Positions 32,668 through 40,594 of a stretch of 64,000 nt of DNA are shown here, piece after piece. The position numbers and the translations under genes were made by a program. The number at the start of each line of letters is the position of its first letter. Position 1 is the first letter of the stretch. The DNA lies in the NCBI GenBank assembly GCA_019912665.1, contig JAIOIE010000006.1:62001-126000 (forward strand), read 5' to 3'. Source of the stretch: Deltaproteobacteria bacterium (GTDB lineage: Bacteria; Desulfobacterota; GWC2-55-46). The notes beneath the pieces were generated by a model. It was given only the letters and a program-made list of their open reading frames with translations. It searched no databases and was not told the DNA's origin.

Positions 32668-33843
32668 ATGCGCGAGACAAGGGAAGAGTTCCTGGCCGCC
32701 GCCGAGGGGCTAAGGAAAAAACTGACCGGGTTAAGCGATGATTTCTACAGGAACCCGGAGCTTGGTCTTAAGGAGGCAAGGACCTCCTCGATGATGCAGG
32801 CGCTCCTTAAGGAGCACGGCTTCCATATTGAATCCGGCATCGCGGGGATGGAGACCGCCTTCAGGGCTTCCATCGGCTCGGGCGGGCCCGTCATTGCGCT
32901 TCTCGCCGAGATGGACGCGCTACCCGGCATAGGCCACGCGTGCGGCCACAACCTCGGCGGCACGGCCTCTATCGGCGCGGGAGCGGCCCTCGCAAAGGCC
33001 CTTGCAGGTAAGCTTTCGCCGGGCAACGGCACGCTCCTTGTCCTCGGGACCCCCGCGGAGGAACTGGGCAAAGGGAAGATAGAGATGATAAAGGCCGGAG
33101 TTTTCGACGGGGTGGACGCGGCCATGATGGTGCACGGCTCGTCAGGGCGTAGGGTCGTAAAGCACTTTTTGGGCCTTGTGCGCCTAAATTTCACCTTCCA
33201 CGGTAAATCCAGCCACGCATCCGCCTACCCCGAGGAGGGCATAAACGCGCTCGATGCCGTCATACTCCTTTTCAACTCAATCGGGCTTCTCCGCCAGCAG
33301 ATGAGGGGAGATGTCCGGGTCCACGGCATTATAACGGACGGCGGAAAGGCCCCGAACATAATCCCGGAGAAGGCCTCGGCCTGTTTTTACGTAAGGGCAA
33401 AGGACCTCAAGGAACTCGACTCCATGAGGAAGAGGGTCATCGAATGCGCAAGGGGCGCGGCCGTCTCGACCGGATGCTCGCTCGAAGCCGCCGAAGGCGG
33501 CGACCTCAACGCCCCCATGAAGATAAACATGGTCTTTGCCGGCGTATACAGGCGCGCATTGGAGCAATTGGGGCTCAAGGAGGACGGAGAGGCCCCTGAA
33601 AAGAACGTCGGCTCATCCGACATCGGGAACGTATCGCAGATCATACCCACCATCCATCCCCACGTGCCCATAAGGAAGGGCATCAATATCCACACCCAGG
33701 ACTTTGCCGACGCCACCATAACGCCCGACGGACACAGGGCGCTCATGGAAGGCGTGAAGGCCTTGGGCCTCACCGCGATAGAGCTCTTCTTCAACACCGA
33801 GGCGCTCGAAACCATAAGAAAAGACTTCAGGGAAAACGAATAA
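32668..33843 (+). CDS. M20 family amidohydrolase/peptidase
   Basis: 391-aa di-metal hydrolase of the AbgB/HipO-like branch. Metal-binding block is IGHACGHNLGGTASIG, the general-base region is GTPAEELGKGKIEM, and the lid/dimer domain has FHGKSSHASAYPEEGINALDAV. The C-terminal metal site lies in IIPTIHPHVPI. These enzymes cleave N-acyl or N-aminobenzoyl amino acids. Gene lies between two repeats/promoters, so it seems monocistronic; link to the sulfur locus (for example hydrolysis of N-acyl-Cys) is speculative. Confidence 0.88.
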   Translation: MRETREEFLAAAEGLRKKLTGLSDDFYRNPELGLKEARTSSMMQALLKEHGFHIESGIAGMETAFRASIGSGGPVIALLAEMDALPGIGHACGHNLGGTASIGAGAALAKALAGKLSPGNGTLLVLGTPAEELGKGKIEMIKAGVFDGVDAAMMVHGSSGRRVVKHFLGLVRLNFTFHGKSSHASAYPEEGINALDAVILLFNSIGLLRQQMRGDVRVHGIITDGGKAPNIIPEKASACFYVRAKDLKELDSMRKRVIECARGAAVSTGCSLEAAEGGDLNAPMKINMVFAGVYRRALEQLGLKEDGEAPEKNVGSSDIGNVSQIIPTIHPHVPIRKGINIHTQDFADATITPDGHRALMEGVKALGLTAIELFFNTEALETIRKDFRENE

Positions 33844-33904
33844 ACCCGAGCGTAGCCCCAGGGCCGCGAAAAGACTGCAGTTCACCCTGACGGAGCTACA
33901 GCAA

Positions 33905-33934
33905 TTGGATTTTATCCCCCATATGTGATATATA
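33905..33934 (+). promoter_or_regulatory. Candidate promoter of the FlgT-like/CsgG operon
   Basis: TTGGAT (33905-33910), an 18-base spacer and TGA-TATATA (extended -10, 33929-33934). Confidence 0.55.
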
Positions 33935-33999
33935 CGGGTAAGTACCGTTGCTTCAACCGCTTTCGCGGACTTTTTGCGGCCCGTTAAAGGGAGGGTTTC

Positions 34000-35214
34000 A
34001 TGTTTAATGGGACATGGGGCGTTTGCTTGAGCCGCAAAGCATTCCTCCGAGCCGTCTCCGCGCTTATGTTACTCGTCTCCGTTTCTCTCGCCTCCTTTTC
34101 AGATGCGGAAGATGATATTCCAATAACCATAGAAGCAATCGGCACGGCGTCAGTTGCAGACTCTGATATCTCCTCGGCAAGGGACGGCGCGATAGCCGAC
34201 GCGCTCCGAAAGGCGGTCGAGCAGGCGGTCGGAATGGTGGTCTCATCCGAGACCGTGGTCGAGAGCTTTGAGGTGCTTCGCGATTCCGTTTACACCAATG
34301 CCACCGGCTACGTGAAATCCTATGACGTCCTGGAGGAGTCAAGGTCTGGAGGGACATACCAGGTAAGGATAAGGGCCGTTGTCTCGGCGGCGGGCCTTGA
34401 GGGCGACCTGGACGCCATGGGCCTCCTGCAGCGGAAGGTGGAGCGGCCAAGGGTGCTCTTTATGATATCCGAGCAGATGCCTGGCGATAGCGGCTTCACC
34501 TCTTGGTGGCGGCCTGAGGCTTACCTCGGAAGGGATAGCGGGGAACGCAGGGTGGGGGCGGCTACCGCGGCCCTCATGGAGCTGTTCCTTCGTAAGGGCT
34601 TCAACGTGGTGGATATTGCCGGCAGCCCCGAGGCGGTAACACCGACAGACCCGTACTGGCCGTCAGACATTTCAGGCGAAAGCGCCAGGGAGGCTGCAGG
34701 CAAGGTAAACGCCGAGATCGTGGTCTTCGGGAAGGCCGTCGCGTCGGAGGGACCGAGGACCGGCGGCACCGCAATGGTCACCTGGCTCGCCGACATCACG
34801 GCCCAGGCCGTCAGGGTCGACGACGGCAGCCTCCTCGCTTCAGGAAGGGGGCACGCTACCTCAAGGCACATATCAGCGGAAAAAGGGCCGTTGGATGCAT
34901 TTTACGGGGCCTCGGAAGAGCTTGCGGAGGGGCTCGTACGGGATATAAGCTCGAAATGGGCAGGCCCCGTCTCCTTCACGATCAAGCTTAAAGTGGCCGA
35001 TTACGCCGGGGCTGTCGAGTTCAAGAGGCTTTTGAGGACCGCCGCAAGGGGGGTCCTCTCAATCTACCAGCGGAGGTTCGAGGGCAACGAGGCCTTTTTT
35101 GAAGTCGAATCGAAGGTGCCGGCCCAGGCGATAGCCGACGAAATATCAAGGCTACGGGGCTTCAGGGTTACGGGAGCGGCCCAGAACGCGATAGAGGTGG
35201 AGGCGTACGACTGA
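34000..35214 (+). CDS. Exported protein with FlgT-N-like domain
   Basis: 404-aa secreted protein. An N-terminal signal segment (AVSALMLLVSVSLASFSDA) is followed by a FlgT-N-like domain with the characteristic ARDGAIADALRKAVEQAVG, SSETVVESFEVLRDSVYTNATGYV and YDVLEE. The middle region (MELFLRKGFNVVD, NAEIVVFGKAVAS) looks like the anticodon-binding-like fold shared by CsgG, FlgO and TolB-N. The C-terminal part is mixed alpha/beta. In Vibrio, FlgT helps form outer-membrane rings of the flagellar motor; no flagellar genes are nearby, so a different envelope ring is possible. GGGAGG precedes ATG. Overlaps the next gene by 4 bases. Confidence 0.72.
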   Translation: MFNGTWGVCLSRKAFLRAVSALMLLVSVSLASFSDAEDDIPITIEAIGTASVADSDISSARDGAIADALRKAVEQAVGMVVSSETVVESFEVLRDSVYTNATGYVKSYDVLEESRSGGTYQVRIRAVVSAAGLEGDLDAMGLLQRKVERPRVLFMISEQMPGDSGFTSWWRPEAYLGRDSGERRVGAATAALMELFLRKGFNVVDIAGSPEAVTPTDPYWPSDISGESAREAAGKVNAEIVVFGKAVASEGPRTGGTAMVTWLADITAQAVRVDDGSLLASGRGHATSRHISAEKGPLDAFYGASEELAEGLVRDISSKWAGPVSFTIKLKVADYAGAVEFKRLLRTAARGVLSIYQRRFEGNEAFFEVESKVPAQAIADEISRLRGFRVTGAAQNAIEVEAYD

Positions 35215-36011
35215 GAAACTTATTCAACCCAAGATGGGCGCTTCTTCCGGTCCTCCTCCTCTTCCTGGCATCATGCGCCGCTCACGTCCCGAGATATCCG
35301 CCGAACCTGTCGACACCGGTCTACACGCTTGCCGTGCTCCCGTTCTACAACGCTACAAACGACGTAGGCGGGCCGATGGCCATAAGGGAGGAGTTCCAGA
35401 GAAGGGCAGCCCAGATGCACTACATGCCCATGCCGCTTAAGGAAGTGGACTCTCTCCTCCTTGACCGGATGGGCATAACGCTCGGAAGCCAGCTTGAGCT
35501 TACGGATCCGGCGAGCCTCGGCGAGCTCCTGGGCGTCGACGCCCTTGTATACGGTTACGTCCTCAATTTCGACAACGTGACCACCGGGGTATACAACGTA
35601 AAAAAGGTCAGGGCCGGGTTCAAGATGGTGGATGCCCGGACCGGGCTGGTGATATGGTCGAGGGGCCTGGGCGTAAAGAGCTTCATAGCGGGCAGCGAAA
35701 TAGGGGTCGGCGTGACGATTTTGAAGGAAGCAGCGGATGACGGTCTTGACTCATACGCCGCAATAAAAGGGATCGAGGGCATAGAGGGGCTTGAGGACTG
35801 GCACGTGCTCATCGCGGGGGCCACGAAAAAGATTGAGGAGGCCGCGATACTCTCGTTCGGCGAGAAGCTCCTCACAAAGGCCTTCGGGCTGCACCTCTGG
35901 CTCGAGACAGACAGCATGATGAGAAAGGTCATGGCAAGGATGCCGTCCGGGCCCGGAAAGCCGGTAAGGCTCGAAAGCGTCAAGGACAACGAAGGAGGAA
36001 ACCGAGAATGA
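35211..36011 (+). CDS. GNA1162/DUF799-family outer-membrane lipoprotein (CTG start)
   Basis: 266-aa lipoprotein. No ATG, GTG or TTG precedes the signal peptide in frame. CTG at 35211 overlaps the upstream stop as CTGA and has GGAGG (35199-35203) exactly 7 bases before it. The resulting N-terminus is RNLFNPRWALLPVLLLFLASC, a textbook lipobox. The body TLAVLPFYNATNDVGGP, LGELLGVDALVYGYVLNF and VDARTGLVIWSRG matches the GNA1162 family, which is related to CsgG. The GTG at 35334 would remove the whole signal. Operon member between the FlgT-N-like and CsgG-like genes. Confidence 0.82.
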   Translation: MRNLFNPRWALLPVLLLFLASCAAHVPRYPPNLSTPVYTLAVLPFYNATNDVGGPMAIREEFQRRAAQMHYMPMPLKEVDSLLLDRMGITLGSQLELTDPASLGELLGVDALVYGYVLNFDNVTTGVYNVKKVRAGFKMVDARTGLVIWSRGLGVKSFIAGSEIGVGVTILKEAADDGLDSYAAIKGIEGIEGLEDWHVLIAGATKKIEEAAILSFGEKLLTKAFGLHLWLETDSMMRKVMARMPSGPGKPVRLESVKDNEGGNRE

Positions 36012-36979
36012 GGGTAAGCGCAACAAAGGTCGTTTTTCTGATATGCGTGTTCATGGCTGGCGTTATAAGCGCTGGCTGCGGCGTAAAGACAGCCGGGGTG
36101 GTGAAGGACGATGTCACCCTCACCGGCCAGACCAAGAAGCTCGAAGAGGCCGGGGCGACTTACAGGGGACCGGAGTATAACGTAGCGATTCTCGAGTTCG
36201 ACAACAAGACCCCGGCGAAGACCATCGGCGTGGGCGAGGCCGCTACCGACATCCTGAGGACGCTTGTAAAGCAGACCGGGCTTGAGCCCGTAGTGCTTAC
36301 CAAGAGCGAGATAGGCCAGCAGGAGAGGCTCATGGAGCTTGAGCAGACCGGGGCGCTCAAGAAGGGGATAAAAGACACTTCCGGAGGCTTCGACCCGGTC
36401 GATTTCAGGATAACAGGCTCCGTAACCGCTTACCATGAGCTTGAGGAATCGATGGACACGCTCGTCACCCAGCGCAAAAAGCACATAGCAAGGGTGCAGG
36501 TAGACTACGCCCTGGTCGATGTCGCTACCGGCAAAAGCCTTCTGGCCGAGTCCGGCATGGGCGAGTACTCGAAGACCACCGGCGGGGTCTTCGGCCTGGG
36601 CGGCAAATCGACCGCAGACCCCGGGCTTCGGGACGGCGCATTGAGGGACGCGCTTTCAAAGGCAATGACCAAGATGGCAGAGAAGCTTGGCCAGATGCCC
36701 TTCCAGGGAAGGGTGCTCCATGTGGACGGCCCGGAAATTACGATACGTGCGGGGACAAGGAGCCGCCTTGCCTCAGGCACCGTCTTTTCGGTATACAGGC
36801 CCGGCGAGGACCTCGTCGACCCGGATACCGGCAGGGTCATCGGAAAAAGAGAGAAGCTCATAGGCGAGGTCACGCTCGATTCGCACCAGGGCGACAGGAT
36901 ATCGGTTGCCCGTACGACCTCGGGCGACGGTTTCAAGGCAGGGGACGTGATAAGGGTAAAGGCAACCTCTAAAAATTGA
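36008..36979 (+). CDS. CsgG-family lipoprotein with C-terminal FlgT-C-like domain
   Basis: 323-aa outer-membrane lipoprotein. Lipobox ISAGC follows the signal. The CsgG domain has VAILEFDNKTPAKTIGVGEAATDIL, YRITGSVTAYHE-type core and DYALVDVATGKSLLAESG. The last 95 residues (QGRVLHVDGPEITIRAG, LASGTVFSVYRPGEDLVD, GDRISVARTTSGDGFKAGDVI) resemble the FlgT C-terminal domain. CsgG oligomers form secretion pores; no curlin genes are present. ATG overlaps the previous stop. The last residues ATSKN and the stop are supplied by a family B repeat. Confidence 0.82.
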   Translation: MRVSATKVVFLICVFMAGVISAGCGVKTAGVVKDDVTLTGQTKKLEEAGATYRGPEYNVAILEFDNKTPAKTIGVGEAATDILRTLVKQTGLEPVVLTKSEIGQQERLMELEQTGALKKGIKDTSGGFDPVDFRITGSVTAYHELEESMDTLVTQRKKHIARVQVDYALVDVATGKSLLAESGMGEYSKTTGGVFGLGGKSTADPGLRDGALRDALSKAMTKMAEKLGQMPFQGRVLHVDGPEITIRAGTRSRLASGTVFSVYRPGEDLVDPDTGRVIGKREKLIGEVTLDSHQGDRISVARTTSGDGFKAGDVIRVKATSKN

Positions 36980-37103
36980 TCTTTTCCCCGGACTCTGCAT
37001 CAGGCCATGAATAAAAATGCTCACATATTTACCATATATGCTCCGCTTTTTATTCCCGGCCTTCCTTGATTTCGGGAAAAATCTCTAATTTTCAGTGATT
37101 GCC
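36961..37103. repeat. MITE-like palindromic repeat family B, long copy overlapping gene 3' end
   Basis: Ends GGCAACCTCTAAAAATTG and complementary TCTAATTTTCAGTGATTGCC. The inner palindrome GAATAAAAATGCTCACATAT / ATATGCTCCGCTTTTTATTC is present. It begins inside the csgG-like coding sequence and contains its stop codon. Confidence 0.85.
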
Positions 37104-37125
37104 TTAAAAGAAAACAGGAGGCCCA

Positions 37126-38322
37126 ATGCGCTGGTTCGCCGTTCTTTTCCTTGTGTCGTCTATTTTTGCGGTCTCAGGGTGTTCGAAACCCGAGATGAGG
37201 TGTACATCCCCTGAGGATAACCCCATGCACCACTACCTCGCGGGGATGGAGCTTCTGGAAAAGGGAAAGACGGACGCCGCCCTTGAGAAGTTCTCCCGCG
37301 CCTCATTGTGCGACGATAGGTACTCGCAGGCGCACTCAGGCACGGCGATAGCGGCGGCAATGAAGGCGGGCGCGCAGAAAGACGAGGAATACAGGCGGAC
37401 GGACATTAAGAGGATAAACGAGCACCTTGAAAAGGCAAGGAAGTCATCCTCCTCGCCTGAGAGCTCGTTCACGGTCAGGCTCGCGGAGATGCGGATTGCG
37501 GCTGCCCTCAAGGAGAAGAATTGGCTCAAGGAGGCGGAAACGTCATACAGGGCCGCTCTCCGGCTCAAGGTGAAGGAAGGGCAGGGGCTTGTATTCTACC
37601 AGGGGAGGGAGGCCGCAGACTACTTCATGGGCGCGGCCTATCTCGAAGCGAGGGAGTTCCAGCCTGCAGCCGAAAGGTTCAAACATGTCCTCGACTCCAA
37701 AGGCGAGGGCAAATGGCACGGCCCAGCTGACCAGGCATGGAAGAGGACCGATAAGATAGTAAGGGCCCTTTCCGGGGTGACCTTCGGGGACGTGGGGAAG
37801 GAAATAGCCCTTCGGGATACGGTGAGCAGGGCCGGGATGGCGGCGCTAATCATAGACGAGCTCAAGGCCGAAAAGCTATTTGAGGGGCGGATACCAATCA
37901 AGTCGAAAGAGGCCGGGTTTATCCCTGCCGACATGCTGGGGAGCCCCTTGAAAGAGGAGGTCTCGATGCTCGTCAGGCTAGGCGTAAGGGGCCTTGAGCC
38001 CGTATACGACGAGACGACGAGGGCGTACCTCTTCAGGCCCGAAGAGCCGCTTAAGAGGAAGGAGCTGGCACTGGCGCTCGAGGATATCGTCATAAAGCTT
38101 TCAGGCGACGAGAAGATTGCGACGGCATTCCTGGGGCACCGCCATTCGCCTTTCCCGGACGTCGAGCCTTCTTCGCCGTGGTACAACGCCATCATGAGCG
38201 TCACGACCCGGGGGCTAATGGAGACCGCCCTTTCAGGAGAGTTCAGGCCGGATGAATATGTTGACGGCGCAGAGGCTATAATGGCGGTTAGGACGCTAAA
38301 GCATCATCTCAATGTACATTAG
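37126..38322 (+). CDS. TPR and SLH-domain lipoprotein
   Basis: 398-aa lipoprotein (lipobox AVSGC). Residues about 30-200 contain TPR-like helices (YLAGMELLEKGKTDAALEKFSRA, YFMGAAYLEAREFQPAAERFKHV). Residues about 215-395 hold SLH-like motifs: FGDVGKEIALRDTVSRAGMAALI, and FPDVEPSSPWYNAIMSVTTRG followed by FRPDEYVDGAEAI. SLH domains bind cell-wall polymers or peptidoglycan and may anchor an outer-membrane assembly to the wall. AGGAGG precedes ATG. It follows the family B repeat and is probably still part of the CsgG-like cluster. Confidence 0.8.
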   Translation: MRWFAVLFLVSSIFAVSGCSKPEMRCTSPEDNPMHHYLAGMELLEKGKTDAALEKFSRASLCDDRYSQAHSGTAIAAAMKAGAQKDEEYRRTDIKRINEHLEKARKSSSSPESSFTVRLAEMRIAAALKEKNWLKEAETSYRAALRLKVKEGQGLVFYQGREAADYFMGAAYLEAREFQPAAERFKHVLDSKGEGKWHGPADQAWKRTDKIVRALSGVTFGDVGKEIALRDTVSRAGMAALIIDELKAEKLFEGRIPIKSKEAGFIPADMLGSPLKEEVSMLVRLGVRGLEPVYDETTRAYLFRPEEPLKRKELALALEDIVIKLSGDEKIATAFLGHRHSPFPDVEPSSPWYNAIMSVTTRGLMETALSGEFRPDEYVDGAEAIMAVRTLKHHLNVH

Positions 38323-38324
38323 CA

Positions 38325-38444
38325 GGCTGCTGAAAAAGCCCAATCTGCTGCGTCGTATTCAAAATTGGACACTCCGGCGTACAAGTAAAGTACGCCTCAT
38401 TCCTCATTTTTCTACTCTTTGCATCTTGAGCTTTCTGAACAGCC
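38325..38444. repeat. Dispersed palindromic repeat family A
   Basis: Starts GGCTGCTGAAAAAGCC and ends GAGCTTTCTGAACAGCC, its approximate inverse. Contains CGGCGTACAAGTAAAGTACG, a hairpin, and CTCATTCCTCATTTTTC, shared with 19318. Confidence 0.82.
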
Positions 38445-38486
38445 TGGGATTTTATTTTTTTTCGCAATCTGTTAAAAAGGAGGCGC

Positions 38487-39335
38487 ATGAAGAAAATATT
38501 TTTCTTTTCACTTTGGTGCGGCCTGCTGGCCATATCCCTCTTCGCATTGCCTTTGGAGGCCGGGTCAACTGATGCCGCCCTCCCTGAAGAAACAACCGGG
38601 GCCAGGGAGGCGTTCATCAAAGGCGTAATGACGGTAAAGGGCGAGGGGGTTGCCCCTGAGGGGAGCTTCTCCCATGCCCAGAAGCGTCTCCTTGCCCTGA
38701 GGGCCGCAAAAATAGCCGCATACCGCGAGATAACCGAGCGGCTCGACGGGGTAGCAATTTCAGGCGAGACGACTATCTTTAACGCTTCCGCCTCCTCAGA
38801 CCAGGTACGGACGTCAGTCCAGGGCGTAATAACCGGCGCAGAGGTCGTAAGGGAGGTATACGACCCAGAGACTGGCATCGGAACGGTATATCTTTCACTC
38901 CGCTTACCCGACGCCTTCGGCTCCTTTCTCCCGGTAATTTCAGGGACAATACCGCCGCTTCCGGAATACCACGGAATCGCCATAGCACAGTCCGGACCTG
39001 ACGGGCTCATCATAGACGCGCGCGGCACCGGTTTCAAGCCAGCGCTTCTCAATAGGATCGTGACCGCCGGAGGCGAGGTGGTCTATGACCCTTCAAGGCT
39101 CTCGCGCGAAACGGCGGCCCAGGGCAACGCTCCGGGGTATACGAGCGACTTGGAAAAAGCAAAAGAACTCCTTCTTCAAAAAGGCTCGACGAACCCCCTT
39201 TTGGTAAAGGCTGGCAGGGTATCGAAATTTTCGACCGACATAGAGCTTGACCCGACGGAAGCAAGCATAGTCTTCGCCTCCAACCAGTCCGGGAGGTTCC
39301 TGGAGGCCGCCCGGATAATATTCATCCTCGACTGA
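38487..39335 (+). CDS. LPP20/FlgP-like exported protein
   Basis: 282-aa exported protein. Signal peptide MKKIFFFSLWCGLLAISLF is cleaved near LEAGS; no lipobox Cys is seen. The LPP20-like block QKRLLALRAAKIAAYREITERLDGVAISGET, VRTSVQGVITGAEVVREVYDPETG and VYLSLRLP matches FlgP/LPP20 proteins, which form outer-membrane-associated disks in some flagellar motors. The C-terminal half (GLIIDARGTGFKPALLNRIVT) is typical of longer family members. AGGAGG precedes ATG. Neighbouring CsgG- and FlgT-like genes support an envelope ring hypothesis. Confidence 0.78.
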   Translation: MKKIFFFSLWCGLLAISLFALPLEAGSTDAALPEETTGAREAFIKGVMTVKGEGVAPEGSFSHAQKRLLALRAAKIAAYREITERLDGVAISGETTIFNASASSDQVRTSVQGVITGAEVVREVYDPETGIGTVYLSLRLPDAFGSFLPVISGTIPPLPEYHGIAIAQSGPDGLIIDARGTGFKPALLNRIVTAGGEVVYDPSRLSRETAAQGNAPGYTSDLEKAKELLLQKGSTNPLLVKAGRVSKFSTDIELDPTEASIVFASNQSGRFLEAARIIFILD

Positions 39336-39345
39336 ATACCTAATA

Positions 39346-39507
39346 GGCTGCTGAAAAAAGTCCATCTGCGTCGAAGGCTACGTCGCTTGACACTCCGGCG
39401 TAGACTAAAAGTACTCCTCATTCCTCGCTCCCCTGTTCCAATGGGGGCCTCGCATCTGGAGCTTTTTGAGCAGCCTGAATAAAACGGAGTTTTTCAGCAA
39501 GCTGCTA
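39346..39507. repeat. Dispersed palindromic repeat family A, copy with insertion
   Basis: GGCTGCTGAAAAAAG at 39346 and GAGCTTTTTGAGCAGCC ending at 39475. It has a longer middle, including CCCCTGTTCCAATGGGG, and a second arm GAGTTTTTCAGCAAGCTGC at 39487-39505 as in the 19318 copy. Confidence 0.8.
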
Positions 39508-39563
39508 AAGCTCACCTGTGATAACGCCGAAATGAGAAAATGACTGTTAAAAGGAGGTAGTTC

Positions 39564-40310
39564 GTGAAAAAGCTGGCTGCGTTCTTTACGATGCTATTCG
39601 TGTTTTTGGGTGCTGCCCCGGCCTCCGCGCTAGTTGACATCGAGGGGAGGTACTGGTTTTCCGACATCGACGGGAATATAAGGTTTGTAGACGGAGGTGT
39701 CGGGACGGATATCGACCTTGTCAACGACCTCGGGATGGACGACGAGGACTTCATCGACGCGCGGATAACCCTAGAGCTCGGGAGCCACAGGCTTCGGTAC
39801 GGCTTCATGCCGCTTAAGTGGGAAGGTCAGAACACGATAACGCGGAACATAACGTTCGGCGACCAGACATTCTCGGCATCAACTGACGTGGAATCCGAAC
39901 TTCGGATCGACTACCACCGTCTGGGCTATCAGTACAATATAATCGACACTCTCGATAACCACCTTGGCGTGATATTCGAGTTGAAGTATTTTGACACCGA
40001 GGCGTCACTCAAGGCCCCAGCTGTCCCGCTAGACGAGACCGAAACCTTCAAGGCGCCCATACCGACTATCGGCATAGCCGCGCAGGCCTCTCTCCCGCTC
40101 CTTTTTAGCGTCGGCGGCGAGGTAACCGGCATCACTTTGGGAAGCGATGCATACCTCGTGGACGCAGAGGCTTCAATCAACTTCGAGCCTGTACCGTTCA
40201 TCGTTATATCCGGAGGATACAGGTTATTCAGGCTTCATGTTGAGCACGATTCCGACCTCGCGGACCTTACCCTAAAGGGACCGTTCGTCATGCTGAGGGC
40301 GGATTTTTAA
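39564..40310 (+). CDS. Outer-membrane beta-barrel protein
   Basis: 248-aa predicted barrel. GTG at 39564 has AAGGAGG upstream. Signal peptide KKLAAFFTMLFVFLGAAPASA is followed by VDIEGRYWFSDIDGNIRFVDGG and a series of alternating strands (LRYGFMPLKWEGQNTI, YHRLGYQYNIIDTLDN). It ends FVMLRADF with C-terminal Phe. Proteins of this shape are small OmpW/porin-like barrels of unknown function. It is followed by a strong terminator, so it closes the transcription unit. Confidence 0.78.
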   Translation: MKKLAAFFTMLFVFLGAAPASALVDIEGRYWFSDIDGNIRFVDGGVGTDIDLVNDLGMDDEDFIDARITLELGSHRLRYGFMPLKWEGQNTITRNITFGDQTFSASTDVESELRIDYHRLGYQYNIIDTLDNHLGVIFELKYFDTEASLKAPAVPLDETETFKAPIPTIGIAAQASLPLLFSVGGEVTGITLGSDAYLVDAEASINFEPVPFIVISGGYRLFRLHVEHDSDLADLTLKGPFVMLRADF

Positions 40311-40367
40311 ACAGGGACATCGTCTCTCACTGATTATAACCGGTCCTGTTCGCTTCCACTTTACTTG

Positions 40368-40398
40368 CCCCCTCCCCGGATGGGGAGGGGGTTTATTG
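40368..40398 (+). terminator. Intrinsic terminator after the beta-barrel gene
   Basis: CCCCCTCCCC/GGGGAGGGGG (40368-40377 / 40382-40391), a 10-bp stem with a 4-base loop, then TTTATTGTT. Confidence 0.82.
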
Positions 40399-40594
40399 TT
40401 CTTTCCTGCGATGTTCTCTTTCGCGCTGTAATCCTTGCGAGTCCTCGAAAAAACAGGCACTTACGTCCGTATCATCGCAAAAAGCCTCTTGACTGGCGGC
40501 CATAATGGGTGTAAGTATTGCCCGGGGGCTTTACAAATCAGGCGCTTATGGCGAAAATGGATTATGAAGTACGAGAGCTCGTTTTAAGGATGAG

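Noticed and set aside
34000-40310. Curli (csg) operon
   Set aside because: Only the CsgG-like pore is present; there is no curlin (CsgA/B), CsgE or CsgF-like protein, and the FlgT- and LPP20-like partners point elsewhere.
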